This document shows, one piece after another, positions 46,355 to 58,923 of a stretch of 64,000 nt of DNA. A program made the translations under genes and the position numbers. Source of the DNA: Episyrphus balteatus. Its lineage: Eukaryota; Arthropoda; Insecta; Diptera; Syrphidae. The stretch is taken from the NCBI RefSeq assembly GCF_945859705.1, contig NC_079136.1, positions 51,660,094-51,724,093 of the forward strand. Reading direction: 5' to 3'. Numbering within the stretch: position 1 is the first letter of the stretch; every line of letters begins with the position of its first letter. The notes beneath the pieces are model-generated. The model was not told the origin of the DNA. It was given only the letters and a program-made list of their open reading frames with translations, and did no database searches.

Positions 46355-49300
46355 CAACCTTTTTTAACACTGTTTAAACACGACTTAGAACAGCAAGACA
46401 ATCATAATATTTTATTACTCGATTACAAAATGACCAACATAGAATTTGTGATATGAACATAAAACTCACCACAGGTCACATGGTAGATTCTATCAACATG
46501 ACATTGAGTTTCAAGTGATAGAAGTTTGAGAGTTTTTGGAATGCTCACTCAATGACATATGCGAGGTGAATATAGAAATGTCAAAAACTTACTATGAATC
46601 GTTTAACAAAATTTAAACGCAAATGAATCAAGAACTGTGAATGAGAAATATGCACTTGAAACTTGATTGCAGAAAACTTGCTCATCAGACTCACATTTTA
46701 AATGATATTGATTGACATACGAGGTGAATAAAAACAAATGTCAAACTTTGATCAAATTCACTCTCACAGTTGCATTTCGATGGCAATTCACCACACTGTA
46801 TAAACTTAAAAATACCAAAAGTCAAACTAATCCATATCAATTTGCCTTTAAATTCAAAGTTGCATGAGTTTTTGATGGTGTGGTATGAGTTTTTGGGGAC
46901 GCTTCACATTTATCACTGTGCATTTTGTCTGCATTATACAGAAATGCTCTTACATCGAATAGAAATATATACATTTTTTTGTTTGTGTTCTGCATTTAAG
47001 TATAAATGCTCACCCAATGCAGTACATAAATCATTTCCAATTGACACATAACAGAGTGCATCAAATCTAGATATTGGATTGTCTCCAAAAAAACAAAAAT
47101 CAGAAAATCTATTTATTTCTAGATTACACTTTGTTACAAAAACACATACACATACAAATTCCCCAAAAAAAAGACTTCAATACCAACCAGCATCAGAGCC
47201 ATTTCAAATCCATTGCGCATGCAACAAAACTTCCTGCTGCTGCTGGTGGTGCTGGGTGATGCCGCATCAAACGCACTCTATACACGAGTATAGGCACACC
47301 ATAAAATCCCCCCACAAACTGAAAAAAAAAAAAACAAGATTTTGGGGAGGAGACGACAAGGGCATTTATACTATACACAAACTCATGATGACGATGATGA
47401 TGATGGGGCATCACATTGTGCTTGAATAACGTTTGCCGCAACCAAACAATCCTATTTCGAATGCAAAAAACGTTTATGAGAATCCCTCTCTATAACCAAA
47501 AGCCAAAGCCGAAAAACTCCCAAGGTATTGATATTCTATACACACCACAACCAAACTAAATCCAAAGAATGATGAAAAGAAAACGACAGCAGCAGCAGCA
47601 GCGTTCGTTGAGGAGAACGACTCAGGCCAGGCCAGAAGTATAGCTAATACCCTACTCTGTGAGCTGTACACTGTGCCGCCCTGTGCCGACAAGGGATATT
47701 ATGTGTGCGATGTTTTCATACATACGTGAGGAGTATTATATGTATCTCCTCTAATGGTGCCCATAATAGGCTTCTCCGCGCGACGGACGACCAATGACGA
47801 TGACGCTTCTTCTCATGGCCCTTAGTTTTCTCAAAAAAGCCATCACCAGAAGCCAGAGCTGCAGCTGAAGTATAATTCTTTTACTTTGTGTTCTGTTGGT
47901 TGGTCGGTCAGAAAAATGCCCATCTACCGCAGCAGTAAATGTGCTGGGATGAGGACATTGAACTGAACGTGTTAGTTAGACTCTCTGTGCAAACGCTTAA
48001 AGGGGATCATCGAACCATATCCACAGCAAGAGCGACATAAAGTGAGAAGGGAACAGCAGAAAAAAAACATTCAAATAAGTTAGCAGAGCGATTCGAGGAA
48101 ACCAATAACAACAACAAAAAAAAAAATATTATTATTCCCCAATTGCTGCTGCGGATGGTCGTGCGCAGAGTTAGCAAATCTCATCCTTTTCCACCCAAAT
48201 CCTACTCTATACACTCCCGAAGACGTCTTTTCTAATGAAATATATGATCTCACATAGATACGATGTAACTCCCTATAGCTAGCTCGCGCAAAACTGGACA
48301 GGGACACATTTATGTGTATACGCTCGTAGTATTCCCATTTACGAGTATGTTTCTTCTTTTGCCCACGTTCCAATGATTCTAAAATGATGGTAAAGAGGCA
48401 TCAGTGCGGTCGACTTGCGGTGATGTTCAAGAATTACATTAGAAAAATGGCTATCATTCTCAATCTCAATGTCGTGCACGCAGCGAATTTGCCATAAATG
48501 GAAATAACCTGTGCTAGGTTTTTTTTTTTTTTTTACAAATTAGATGGGAAAAAGACGATACAAAAGATGTGAGTAAGAGTAGAAGAAACAACAACAAAAA
48601 TGAAGATGAAGATTCTTTTGAAATTTATTGAGCTCTTCAACTATACAAGTCTCTCGCGCAAGCAGGTCACTGACAATTTAAAACAAACAAAAAGAAGAAC
48701 TCTCAAATGGTTAAATATTACAGTTGCTCCAAATCTACTTTTGCCTGAATTCTTTGTTTGTTTAAATAAATCATTCTTGTATCTGCGTGTATCTCTGTCT
48801 TTGAATCTTCTTTTTTTTTCTGAATGAATCAGCAAAAGAAGAAGAATTTTCTTTAAACTCAATAACCTTTCCGGCTTCTCTCTTTTTTGTGTGTTCACAT
48901 CTACTCACTTACTCACTGGACTGTGTAAGTGAACAGTTTTATTGGAGTCTTATAGGATTTGATTGAATTTATCGTTTGATGTGTTCTGCTTTTCATTTTG
49001 TTTTTTTTTCTTTTTGTACAAAGCGGAAGTTGGAAAAGTTTTCACATGCAAAATCACATAGAGGAATAGTTGTTTTTTCTTGTAATTCTTTTGCCAAGAT
49101 CTGAGATTTTGCATTAGAAAATTGTACATTCTGTGCGTCTTCTTCACCACACACTACAATATATCATTGATTTCATTCAAATGGAGAAATTCAAGTATAT
49201 CCAGTTTCATTGGCACTTCTCATTTGAGATGACTTGAGAAATAAATGAAAGATATTTTTTAAAAGTAAATTTCAAATAGATTTCCGGTCCAAGTGAAGAT

Positions 49301-49575
49301 GCGTGGACGTTTGAAAGTGTGGTGAAATTAAGTTCTTACAGTATAAAGCCATTTTTAAATGAATTTAGACATTAAGAGTAATGAACTGTCAAATTCAATC
49401 ATAATAAACATAATAAAGTCACCTATGAAACGAAAATCTTGTGACTTTAAATGCTTTAGACAGGAAGCTAGTGGTGAGCTATTTAACTTTTGCTTTTATC
49501 CGCAGCTGCGTGTTGAATTTTTATAGATTTGCCAAACAAAATCTAATTTGGTTAAAAATATAAATCATTATGATT

Positions 49576-49694
49576 GAACCTTAAAAGATTTTCGTTAAAA
49601 CTTTAATCAAACATACCTAGCTTTACAAAAGTCATTTGCACATTGGCAGATGTCATTTGAATCAATATTTTATATTAGCCGTGTTCATTTAAAT
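49576..49694 (+). repeat. Dispersed repeat copy 1 (ccttaa...cgtgttcattt)
   Basis: It shares with 53040-53158, in order: aacctta, gatttt-gttaaaact, aatc-aaca, cctagctt, gtcattt, and ending cgtgttcatttaaa. The copy ends in a 14-base palindrome ttcatttaaatgaa (49684-49697). The end word recurs near 53203 and 55959. Confidence 0.65.
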
Positions 49695-52600
49695 GAAACA
49701 AAGTACAGAGCGATTTGTAAAGAAAAACAGAAACAAAAAAACATGTTAGACCTGTTCCTTTAGGAGGTGACAAATTATTACTAGTACCTTACTAACGATT
49801 TTCAAAAGATACTTACCACTCCATTTCCTGTCAAAATAATACAAATTAATGACATTTAATTTGACTTTTCAAAACAAAAACTACCTGTTCATGATGAACC
49901 TAGAAATTTACATTGTGAATTCCGTAAATATTTCACATATTGGTGTTTTTTTTTTTTTTACTTCTGACAAACAATTCAAGTTTGTTAGATAATTAGAAAA
50001 TGATCTTGAACCTTTACCACAAGATCGAATATAAAAAAAAAAATCAAGACAAACTAATTGACACTTGATGTGATGTGGTTTTATTTTTTATATTTCTTTA
50101 AAAACACCCTAAGCAATATAATCGTATGTATATTTAAATTGATTGTGTTACTCATTCTCGTGTTGATTTACAAAATCAAACAATGATGTTGCCTTTTTGT
50201 ATTGTCTGATTCATCACATTAATTTGAATTTGATAAACGTTCATCTTGTGTATTTATTGATGGAAGTTTTTTTTTTCAATAGACACAGAGATGTTTTGTA
50301 TAATGTATTAAGTTATTAAATAGTATTATTTAATATGTGTTATCTAAAAGTTTCATCCGGCATCTGTGGGGTTTTCTATTTAAGTTACTACCTGGAAATG
50401 TAATATGTTCTTGAAAAGCAATTTAAATCCCTATGACTGTTTACCTTTTAAATTGACATTTGATTAGAGATTACATTTAATATTAACTAAGCAATTATTT
50501 GCGTCTTATATCGTTTACTTCATTATTTTATCCGCCTTTATATTGACAGATAAACGTCATCGCTTGTTAGTTAATTTATTTTTCTTATATTCACCACATC
50601 TGTACTTTTTTTAAAGTTGTGAGTTATTTCCCCACTTAAAATTACTCACCAGCCCTCAATTATGTCTGCTCAAATATGGTTATTAATTAAGGCACTTGCT
50701 TACACTTGTGGTGAAGTGACAGCTGCCAAATATATCAATTTACATTTATTCACCACACCTCTTTTTTTGCAAATTAATGTATTATTTCCACCCTGCTGTC
50801 AACTCCTATTGTGTTTACATTTCATGAATGCACAACTGTCATTTTTTTTTTTCTTCTTATTAAGCATAACATCCTCCAAATGATCCGATTCCAAATTTCT
50901 CATTTTCATCCAAAATCTTAACACGCATTCAAAATTAATTCGTTTGGAATAATTAATATATTTTGACACATGTGTGGTGAGTTCGGTCTCATCTGTCAAA
51001 ATTAATTAGATTCATACTTCATACTCAATTTAACACCTTTTACAGGCAATATAAATAAAATTAACTTGACATTTGGCTGTCAAATAAAGAACAATTTATC
51101 TGACAACCAAAAAAGGAGCTAGTTAAAAATGCAAAAAAAAAATTACCATTATTATCAAGAACACATATATAAACTTGGGTGTTAATATGACATTGACATT
51201 CCAAAGTTTATCTCTACCATATTGAATACAAATGTCTGATGAATCTCTGACCTCATATGTGAGTTAGGTGTGTGGTGTGATGGTGATCCGAAAAGTTCAT
51301 AATGAACTACCAAGGCCGTAGACAGACACAAAACAACCTTGTTTCTCTTTCTCTCAAACAAAAATATAATATTATAACAAGCTCAAGTAGCAGCAAATAT
51401 ACCTCTCTCAAGGATAGACGCATTTTTAGTTTAGTAACCTTCCTTTGGATTGAAAATATGTATTCTCAACAAAACACACCCCCTCGACGATATCGTCGCG
51501 TCGGTCGGTCGTTGTCTTTATACTAAGTTCCAACAACAATCGCTTTCGTCGTCATCTCTTCATCGTTCGTATAGTCGTCGTCGTCGTGAACATCAAACAT
51601 CACCATAACCATTATCATGTCTCAAACGTTCAGGGCAGTTCAATAAACGCGTATTCCAAGGTGAAATTCTAAAATGTCTTCTGCTTCTTTCGTCTTCGTA
51701 TTCTATAATTTACAAAAAAAAATAAAACAAAACATAAGAAGAAGCTCTATACTCTTTAGCAAGTCGATTGCTTAGCAAAGGCATCTTTCTCCATGGCTAT
51801 ATTCCTCGGCTGGCGTCGTCATCGTCGTCGGCATCGTCTTGGAATGGACTCGACTCCGGTCGATGGTCGTGGAGACAAGAACGTTGAAGAGGTGGCGCAA
51901 AGTAATTGAGTTTAACGTACGACTTTGTTGCGTGGCAATGGCAGTAGAATCAAACCATATCACCAAGAACGCAATAGTATAATCCATGAGGCATTAGTAG
52001 CTGATGAGATAGGGATGAGCAGCAACAGGAGCAGTAGTATAACAGGCCCAGACGATACGATTTGCGCGATGCAAGAAAACGAAACAACGACATATTAGCC
52101 AGAACATACAAACCAGCATGTCTGTGTACACTCTGGTCTGGACTGCCACTGCCTACCTTCCAGCTCCTTTATCATCGTCATGCGTTCGGTGGCCTTTCCA
52201 CCAGACAAGTAACCAAACAGTCAACCAACCATTCACCCTATACCATAACCATCTACATAGTCAGCTAACAAACAACGTTTTTGGCCTTGTTCAGATCATC
52301 CAATAACTTCAAGTTCAATTCCCTTACAAACAAAAAAAAAAAAAAAGTTATTTTTATTTCATTTTTTTTTTTTTTTTGGTTTCTCAACTGGTCCTCTGCC
52401 TTTTTTTATTATTTTTGGTTAATATGTAAACAAATAAAAATAAAGTCCCAAAAAATATTGTTGCTACACAATATCTGTATCTGGTCATTTACCTATGATC
52501 AAACAGTGTGTGCTTCTTTTGAAATTCTGGGGTTCTGACATGCCGCAGTCTATTTTACAAATTGTTCTCTTTTTTTTTTTGGAGGATATTTTTTTTTTTT

Positions 52601-53039
52601 ACTTATGTCCATTGAACTTAGGGACAATGACACATAAACTTATTCTCTCAACGGGTGTGACTGTCATGCTGGGCAATTTTTTTTTTTTTTTGTTTTCACA
52701 TAATATTTTTCACCACACTTTTATAGATGGCAGATAAGAAAGTTACGATTTTAAATGTCAAACAGAATATTACAGCAAAGCAATTTAATAAGGTTTTATC
52801 ATGGTTTTTTGGCTTGAAATTGCTATTAAACGTTTAATTACGTTTTATTCATGGTTTGATGTTTTCATTTGAAATATTGTTTGTTATGCAAAAAGAAAAA
52901 AAAAAAAATACGTCGATTTCATCTTGCGCATCTTCAAATCACATAACACATAAAAGTATCACATAAAAGTATCAAATAAATAACAGAAGCTTGTTTTTGC
53001 TTAATAAAAACGGAGTTATTAAATTTTAGCATTGTGTTT

Positions 53040-53158
53040 AAACCTTAACTGATTTTTAGTTAAAACTTCAATCGAACAAACCTAGCTTAGCAAATTGTAA
53101 TTTTCACACTGACGTTTGTCATTTTGATAGATGGTAAAATAGTCGTGTTCATTTAAAA
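53040..53158 (+). repeat. Dispersed repeat copy 2 (ccttaa...cgtgttcattt)
   Basis: Same-orientation partner of 49576-49694, about 3.5 kb downstream and noticeably diverged. It contains or borders several TGTCA words, so decayed copies of this element may contribute to the TGTCA enrichment. Confidence 0.65.
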
Positions 53159-54820
53159 GAAAATGCAATGACATTTTTGTCATTTTGGTATGGAAAATGA
53201 AAGGCGTGTTTATTTAAAGGAAAAGATTATTCAGCGGCATTAAGACGATCGCACAAGAAAAAAAATCAAAAGTAAACGCAGAGGAGAATATAATTCGTAG
53301 ATGGTAGGTATGTAGTAATAGATTATTGTTTTTATCTATTTTTGAGCACTTTTCCACCCATAATCAAACTCGGGAAAGGATTACAAGAATTTTTAAGCGG
53401 AATTTTCTCCGGATACATTCCAATGTATATTCCAATACTCACCCGCTTATAACTATATCACATTCAATAGTGTCAAGGAAAATCCAAAAAATCAATATCT
53501 AATTCAATAAAACATAAAAAAAAAAAAAAATAGAAAAGAAAAAGAGTCTCCCAGTCAATAGTAGTATAATAATGATGATGGTGAAAATGCTGCATTTAAA
53601 AATCCGTATTTTCTCCTTCAATTAATTTTCATTCAAACTATGGATACTTTCCACTTTCTAGAGAGTGGCTATCGTCGTCGTCGTTGTCGTTGTTGCTCCA
53701 TCTCTAAGTCTAAAACCGCACACAGTTTGTTGTGTTGTTGGAAAGTAATACGTTTTTTTTGTTGTTGTTGTTTTAATGTTCATTGCTATGTATTACGACA
53801 TAAGATACCGCCACCTTCGAATAAGTTTCAAATACAAACAACAACAACAACAAGAAAACTAACTATAACTCGAGGCAAACAATGAAGTTTCATTGTTGTT
53901 GTTGTTATAAGTATTGTTTCTTTTTTGTGTTTGTTTTGTATCTTCGCATGCATTTCTCTTCCTTAAACTTTACTCTAAATGCGAGTCAAGAGATATTTTA
54001 ACAAGAAATTTCATATAATCGTGCTATAAAAATATATGTTTGGTACTTTTTTGTTTGTTGTTGTTGTTTTTTAATCATGTTTAAGATACATCTTTTATAT
54101 CTTTCGTTGAGTCAATATTATGTAGATGAGGTCTTCTGCATATACTCTGGGGATACTTTTTTTTTTTAGAAAGGGTGGACCTTTCTTCATTGTCGATGGC
54201 CTGTATTACTCTCTTATAGGGACATTTTATGGTGTATTTTTCCGCCCACATTTCTTCGTGACGACACACTCGAATTCGTATCGACCACATTTTAGTCAGA
54301 AAAAAAAACAATGTTTATATCCACTTCCGTACTTTCTTCATCATCATCGTCATTGAAAGAGGGAAAAAGATTCATTCGATGTTGTATATTTTTGTATGGC
54401 AATGGCGAGGAGAAAAAAAAAATAATTCAATAAATCAACCGCCTTGTGTGGCAGGCAGCAGCAGTTTAGTTACCGATGCCACGACATGTTGTATATTGTG
54501 AGAGTGACCCGAGCTTAACTGTTGGCACATTATTCGCTTTTCAATAAAAAAAAAAAAAATCCAAAATAAAAAAAAAAAAACTGCTCGTAACTTTATTCAA
54601 AATGTGGATTTGAATGAAGGAGAAATTGTATTTCAAGCGTTTCTCTTTGAATACCTATACCTTTTATGCGCGAGTACATAATACAAATAAAAAAAAGATT
54701 GATCTGGTATCCAAGGTTTTTGCGTATATTTATAATAGAAAGAGAGATAGTTCCCATCCAATGACTACCTAATTAGGTCAATATAAGTTATTAGAATGTT
54801 AAACCATGATGATGTAGTAG

Positions 54821-54837
54821 ATGATGATGATGATGAT
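54821..54837. repeat. GAT microsatellite
   Basis: A short uninterrupted (GAT)n tract of about five to six units in intron 2. Confidence 0.8.
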
Positions 54838-57800
54838 ATGGGGTTACGACGACAACGACTATGATGATCCCATGTAAGGAAATGGTTATGAATTATTTTC
54901 TATTAACTGCCACTCATAAAAATATATATGAAGTTTAATCGATTAAGGCTATGCGTGAGTTATGGAATTTAATTGGTTAACATGGTTAAAGAATTTGTTA
55001 CATTTATATGTTTTATACATATTTGTATGTCTATAATTTTTAATTTATGATTGAGAAAATATTGAATTTAATGTCATTTGAGTGAGATTATTAATTGAGA
55101 TATTAGTTTAGCAATTATATATGATTGTCAAGAGTAAAAGCACGTAATTCATCATACTGAAATGGTTGTGAAAAGGTCATATAGATTAATAAGCAATTGC
55201 AATAAAATAAGACTATAGAAATGAATTCAGACTTCAATCTGTTACTTTATCAATTTTTGTTGGGGGTACAAAATCTGAAATTTAATGAAAAATTTATTAA
55301 ACTTATGTTTTTAATGATTTCTACTTGAGCAAATTTATAATTGCCTTCGCCAAACTCGACTGAAATTCTAGTTCAATTTATATTAAAAAACATTTTGATT
55401 AAAAACCTTCACTTTTCAGATTTGCACTCTGTTTTATTCAATAATCTAGTACAATTTGTTTATTTTTAACTATTAAGCCAATGAGTGTTTTAAAACACAA
55501 CTTGACACATGGTAAAAAATCTTATTGCAACTTATTTCGTAATTCTTTGTTTAATATACGACACATTTTATTTCATTCAAGTACATTGGGTTAATATTCT
55601 AGTACGTTTTTTTTTTATATTTTTACAATTGTTTGCTTTCATATTCTAGTAGATTTTTGTATATTTCTAGCCAAAAATAATACCACCTAGTTTTTACTAC
55701 TTTTAACTTAATATTTTAGGAAATTTATTACATTTTCAGCGAGCTGTCACTGTCAACAAACACGCTTTGTACTGTCATTTTATAATCGTTCCTCTTGAAA
55801 TCTTTGTCACATAAAAAAAAACGCTGCTAGTGTCATCAGATCACTTTCATTCATAGACATCTGATCAAAGAAGTTGAAAAAATGTGAACTCCCTTTAAGC
55901 GATAGAAGAAATAATGTGGGTTAGTTTGATTCTATAATTTTTTTCTTTTTGTAAAAGGGCGTGTTCATTTATCTTGCAATAGGAGTCATGAGTTCTTTAC
56001 TAGAAATCGATATAACTGTCATCTACATGCGAAAAAAATACTAGATTATTACTAATATAGTATATATATAGTATACTAATAAGTGAATACTTAAATGGGG
56101 TTTTAAGAAAACATGAGGCATATATCTAGTCCCACAAAATGAGCGTCCAGAGATTTTCTAGTTTTGTATGGACTTATTTCTCTGTGGTTTTTTTTATTAG
56201 AGCATATTTCCTAATCTATGATTCAATGACACACAACTATAGACAAGTTTAAAGAAACTTAAATGATATTTGTTCAAGGATCAAATAGAAGCTTAATCTA
56301 TTCCAAAAATAATATACAAACAATTTAAATGTCTCCAAATAAATGTTGGATTAATGATTTGTAAAAATCTCAAGTTTCATTGAAAAAATTTGCAATGGAA
56401 GGTAAAGTAACAACAACAACAAAAAAATTTCAGAAATACAAAAGAAACAAAATCTACCTCTGCGCATAAATTACTTATTTTGCATTGAATCGAAGTGAAG
56501 GGACAGCCTTCATTTGATTTTTTGTATTTTATATTTCATTGGAGATTTCTTCAAGGTGTATCATCATCATCATCAACATCATCATGTTTGCTTGCAATAC
56601 TCTCGTTTACATCAATACTACTACTTTGAGATTGTGAGAGAAAACAGAGAAAACGAACACACTGACATTTTTTTTTTCTTGCTGAAAAGGAAAAAGTTTC
56701 TTCTTTATTTTTAGCTCACAATTTAAAGGCTATAGTGCTTCTGTATGTAGAATGGAAGGAAAATAAGTAATGCAGAAATTGGAATAAATATTCAATTGAG
56801 TAGAGTATAGTGAAATGTGGAACTAAAGATATATGTATACAATAAATTGAAGTAGCTACCATGTGTTGTATTTTCTGATATAAAACAAATTATAATATCG
56901 CGTGCGAAGGATATCCCTCCATAATAATTTATCTTTTTATAATTGAACCAAAAAAGAAAACATAATAATAAAGGAGAACTAATTGGGGACCCTTTTTTTC
57001 AATTATGGTGTAGTGTTCCAATTTTTGTGGGGTAACAGTAAAAGTAAAAACCTTGCACAAGATGTTTTTTTTTTTTGTGTTTCAGAAAGGTACTAGTACA
57101 ATTTGTGGGGATATTGGATAACAGCAGGTGTGAGATTGCTCATCGAAAGCAGCAAATTATAACATAATAACAATTTGGTTATTTTTTTTTTTTGCAACAG
57201 ACGATAAACGAATTTTCACGTTGTAATAATTATTGAAAATTGGATACAATAACAATGATAAAAAATAAGGCTTCAGGGTCTTAACAAATAATGTCTGCTT
57301 ATTGACCGATTGGATAGTATCTTTTTTCTTATTAATGACTAATGAGACATCTGCTACAGTTGATTCTTTATGCAGAGTTATTTCATGAAATACTTATTAA
57401 GTAAAGGATTAAATTTAACTTTAAGCCTGGATTTTGTACTAGAGTAAAGTTAACTCTGAGCAAACTCAACAATTTTGAAGAGTTAACTCTGGATCACCAG
57501 GATAAAAAAAACTGTGACTGACTAAGAAATTTCCTCTTTAATAAACTGAGGTCTAATTTGTTGCAGCCCTATTCGCTGTCACCTGTCCAAGTGAGACATT
57601 TTGAAAAAAATTCTATTACTTTCGGAATCGAAATGCGGGATTTTGATTTTGGCGTCTCCCAAACCTACCTCTTGGGTTCACTGGGGCTGAGTTTATCTAT
57701 TTGCCGGGTTAACATAAAAATTTTGTATAAGATTATGTCGCAAAATGACAGCTTTAGAACGTGTATTTATTGTTGGTCACAAACTTGTCAGTTCGCTGAA

Positions 57801-57912
57801 CACGCCTTTTTGATAAAACAGTGGAGACTTTTTTGGGCCTATTCACAGTAAACTTGAGACAATTTTCGTTGTCTACAAGTTTGAAGCCATTTTTCGAAAA
57901 ATCAGCCAACAC

Positions 57913-58087
57913 CGTCACGTACAGAAAAAAATTCGGTCACGTACGGACAAACCTACCTTTTTATTGTTCATATATAAAAATCTTGTTTGAAGCAATTTCT
58001 ATAGATTGCATTAGTCGAAGACATCACTTATCATCCACGAAGACACAGAATTTCTTACAAAAACAGAGATGCGTCACGTACAGACAA
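57913..58087 (+). repeat. Repeated GTCACGTACAGACAA words
   Basis: Three related words occur: CGTCACGTACAGA at 57913, GGTCACGTACGGACAA at 57935 and CGTCACGTACAGACAA at 58072. The surrounding 57540-58100 block is GC-richer than its flanks and carries two overlapping frames without recognisable products. It may be a fragment of a mobile element. Confidence 0.5.
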
Positions 58088-58450
58088 TGAAAGTCAACAA
58101 ATAAATTGTATTGATACATTGTAGAATACATTTCCTGAACGAAATTAAATACATGTAACTTTATAAACACAATATAGCAGTACGGAATAAAATGACACAT
58201 ATGATTTGACAGATAAAACTGCCTGAAGTTAGGTTCTTAACATTTTTCGTTGTCTGGACAATTGTTAATTCTAATTTCCAAAAAACATCACATTCAGAAT
58301 GACATCTGTCAATCTTAGAGTATTTTCCCCACAAAAAACGACGATCTGAAACTGCCATTAATACAGATGGCGCTTGTGTCATCGAACTAAAATCCATACA
58401 GTTCATTATATAATGAGGAATGAAAGCGTTCGTTTAACTTTCAATTGAAT

Positions 58451-58490
58451 TATAAAAACCGAACACAAAAAAAAAAACTATCAATCAGTC
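58451..58490 (+). promoter_or_regulatory. rdx: Candidate TATA plus Inr promoter inside intron 2
   Basis: TATAAAA at 58451-58457 is followed by tatcaatcagtc. An initiator-like A at 58483 puts the TATA box at about -32; the better TCAGTC match has its A at 58487 (-36). The downstream sequence to about 58638 resembles a fly leader (A-rich, acaacggcgacatt, caaagtgaaagtc). It would serve the candidate first exon at 58639-58923. Confidence 0.4.
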
Positions 58491-58638
58491 AAATAAATTG
58501 CTTTCATTTTGACATGAAAGCAAACAAAAATAAATAAAAGTCCAAAATTTTCAAAAAAAGGAGTTAAATAAAGCAACAACGGCGACATTAGCGGGCAAGG
58601 GAGAGAAAACAAAGTGAAAGTCTCCTTTTAGCAAAAAC

Positions 58639-58923
58639 ATGGTGCGGCGGTGGTGGTTACTTTCGGGCGTGTTGCAGCATTTTCCCTTTTTTTTTTTTTT
58701 TGCTTCAATTCATTCGTATCCATCACTCACGCTTACACCAACTTTTAAGTCGTGTATAAGCATAAGCACATTATTGCTGTTTGAAAATTTAAAAATTAAA
58801 AAAAAAAAAAGAAAAAAAATGTCAAAAGGATTGCAAAACTATTTTGAAAGCCTTGTTATAAGTTGTACCGAAACCAATACCACCACCATCATCGCCATTA
58901 CTGACGATAAAAACGAGCTTGAA
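58639..58923 (+). CDS. Candidate third alternative first exon of rdx
   Basis: An open frame starts at ATG 58639 (context aaacATGg) or, after a poly-Phe and Lys-rich stretch, at ATG 58819 (context aaaaATGtc). From the second ATG the 35 codons MSKGLQNYFESLVISCTETN to ...KNELE have ordinary composition. GAA|GTATAG at 58924 offers a donor in phase 0, the phase the MATH exon at 61098 requires, which would give ...NELE-VKVVKF. The donor is weak (A at -1 and A at +5), and the frame otherwise stops three bases later. A TATA/Inr candidate lies about 155 bases upstream. This is an inference from position, phase and promoter; it could equally be an untranslated exon or chance. Confidence 0.3.

Larger units (their letters stand above)
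43652..58450 (+). other. rdx: Giant rdx intron 2, main part
   Basis: The intron runs 43652-61097 (17.4 kb). This part holds a perfect Ci/Gli site (44386), the dense TGACA/TGTCA and TCACCACA fields, module repeats at 46263-46760, a dispersed repeat pair (49576 and 53040), and GC-richer complex blocks at about 45180-45520, 47180-48480, 51480-52260 and 54100-54500 that are candidate enhancers. No coding exon was supported. The frame at 45319-45504 is GC-richer than its surroundings but has no recognisable product or good splice sites. Confidence 0.6.

Noticed and set aside
57558..58090. Two overlapping frames of about 90 codons on the + strand
   Set aside because: No recognisable protein; frames overlap each other and lie over a repeat-bearing block.
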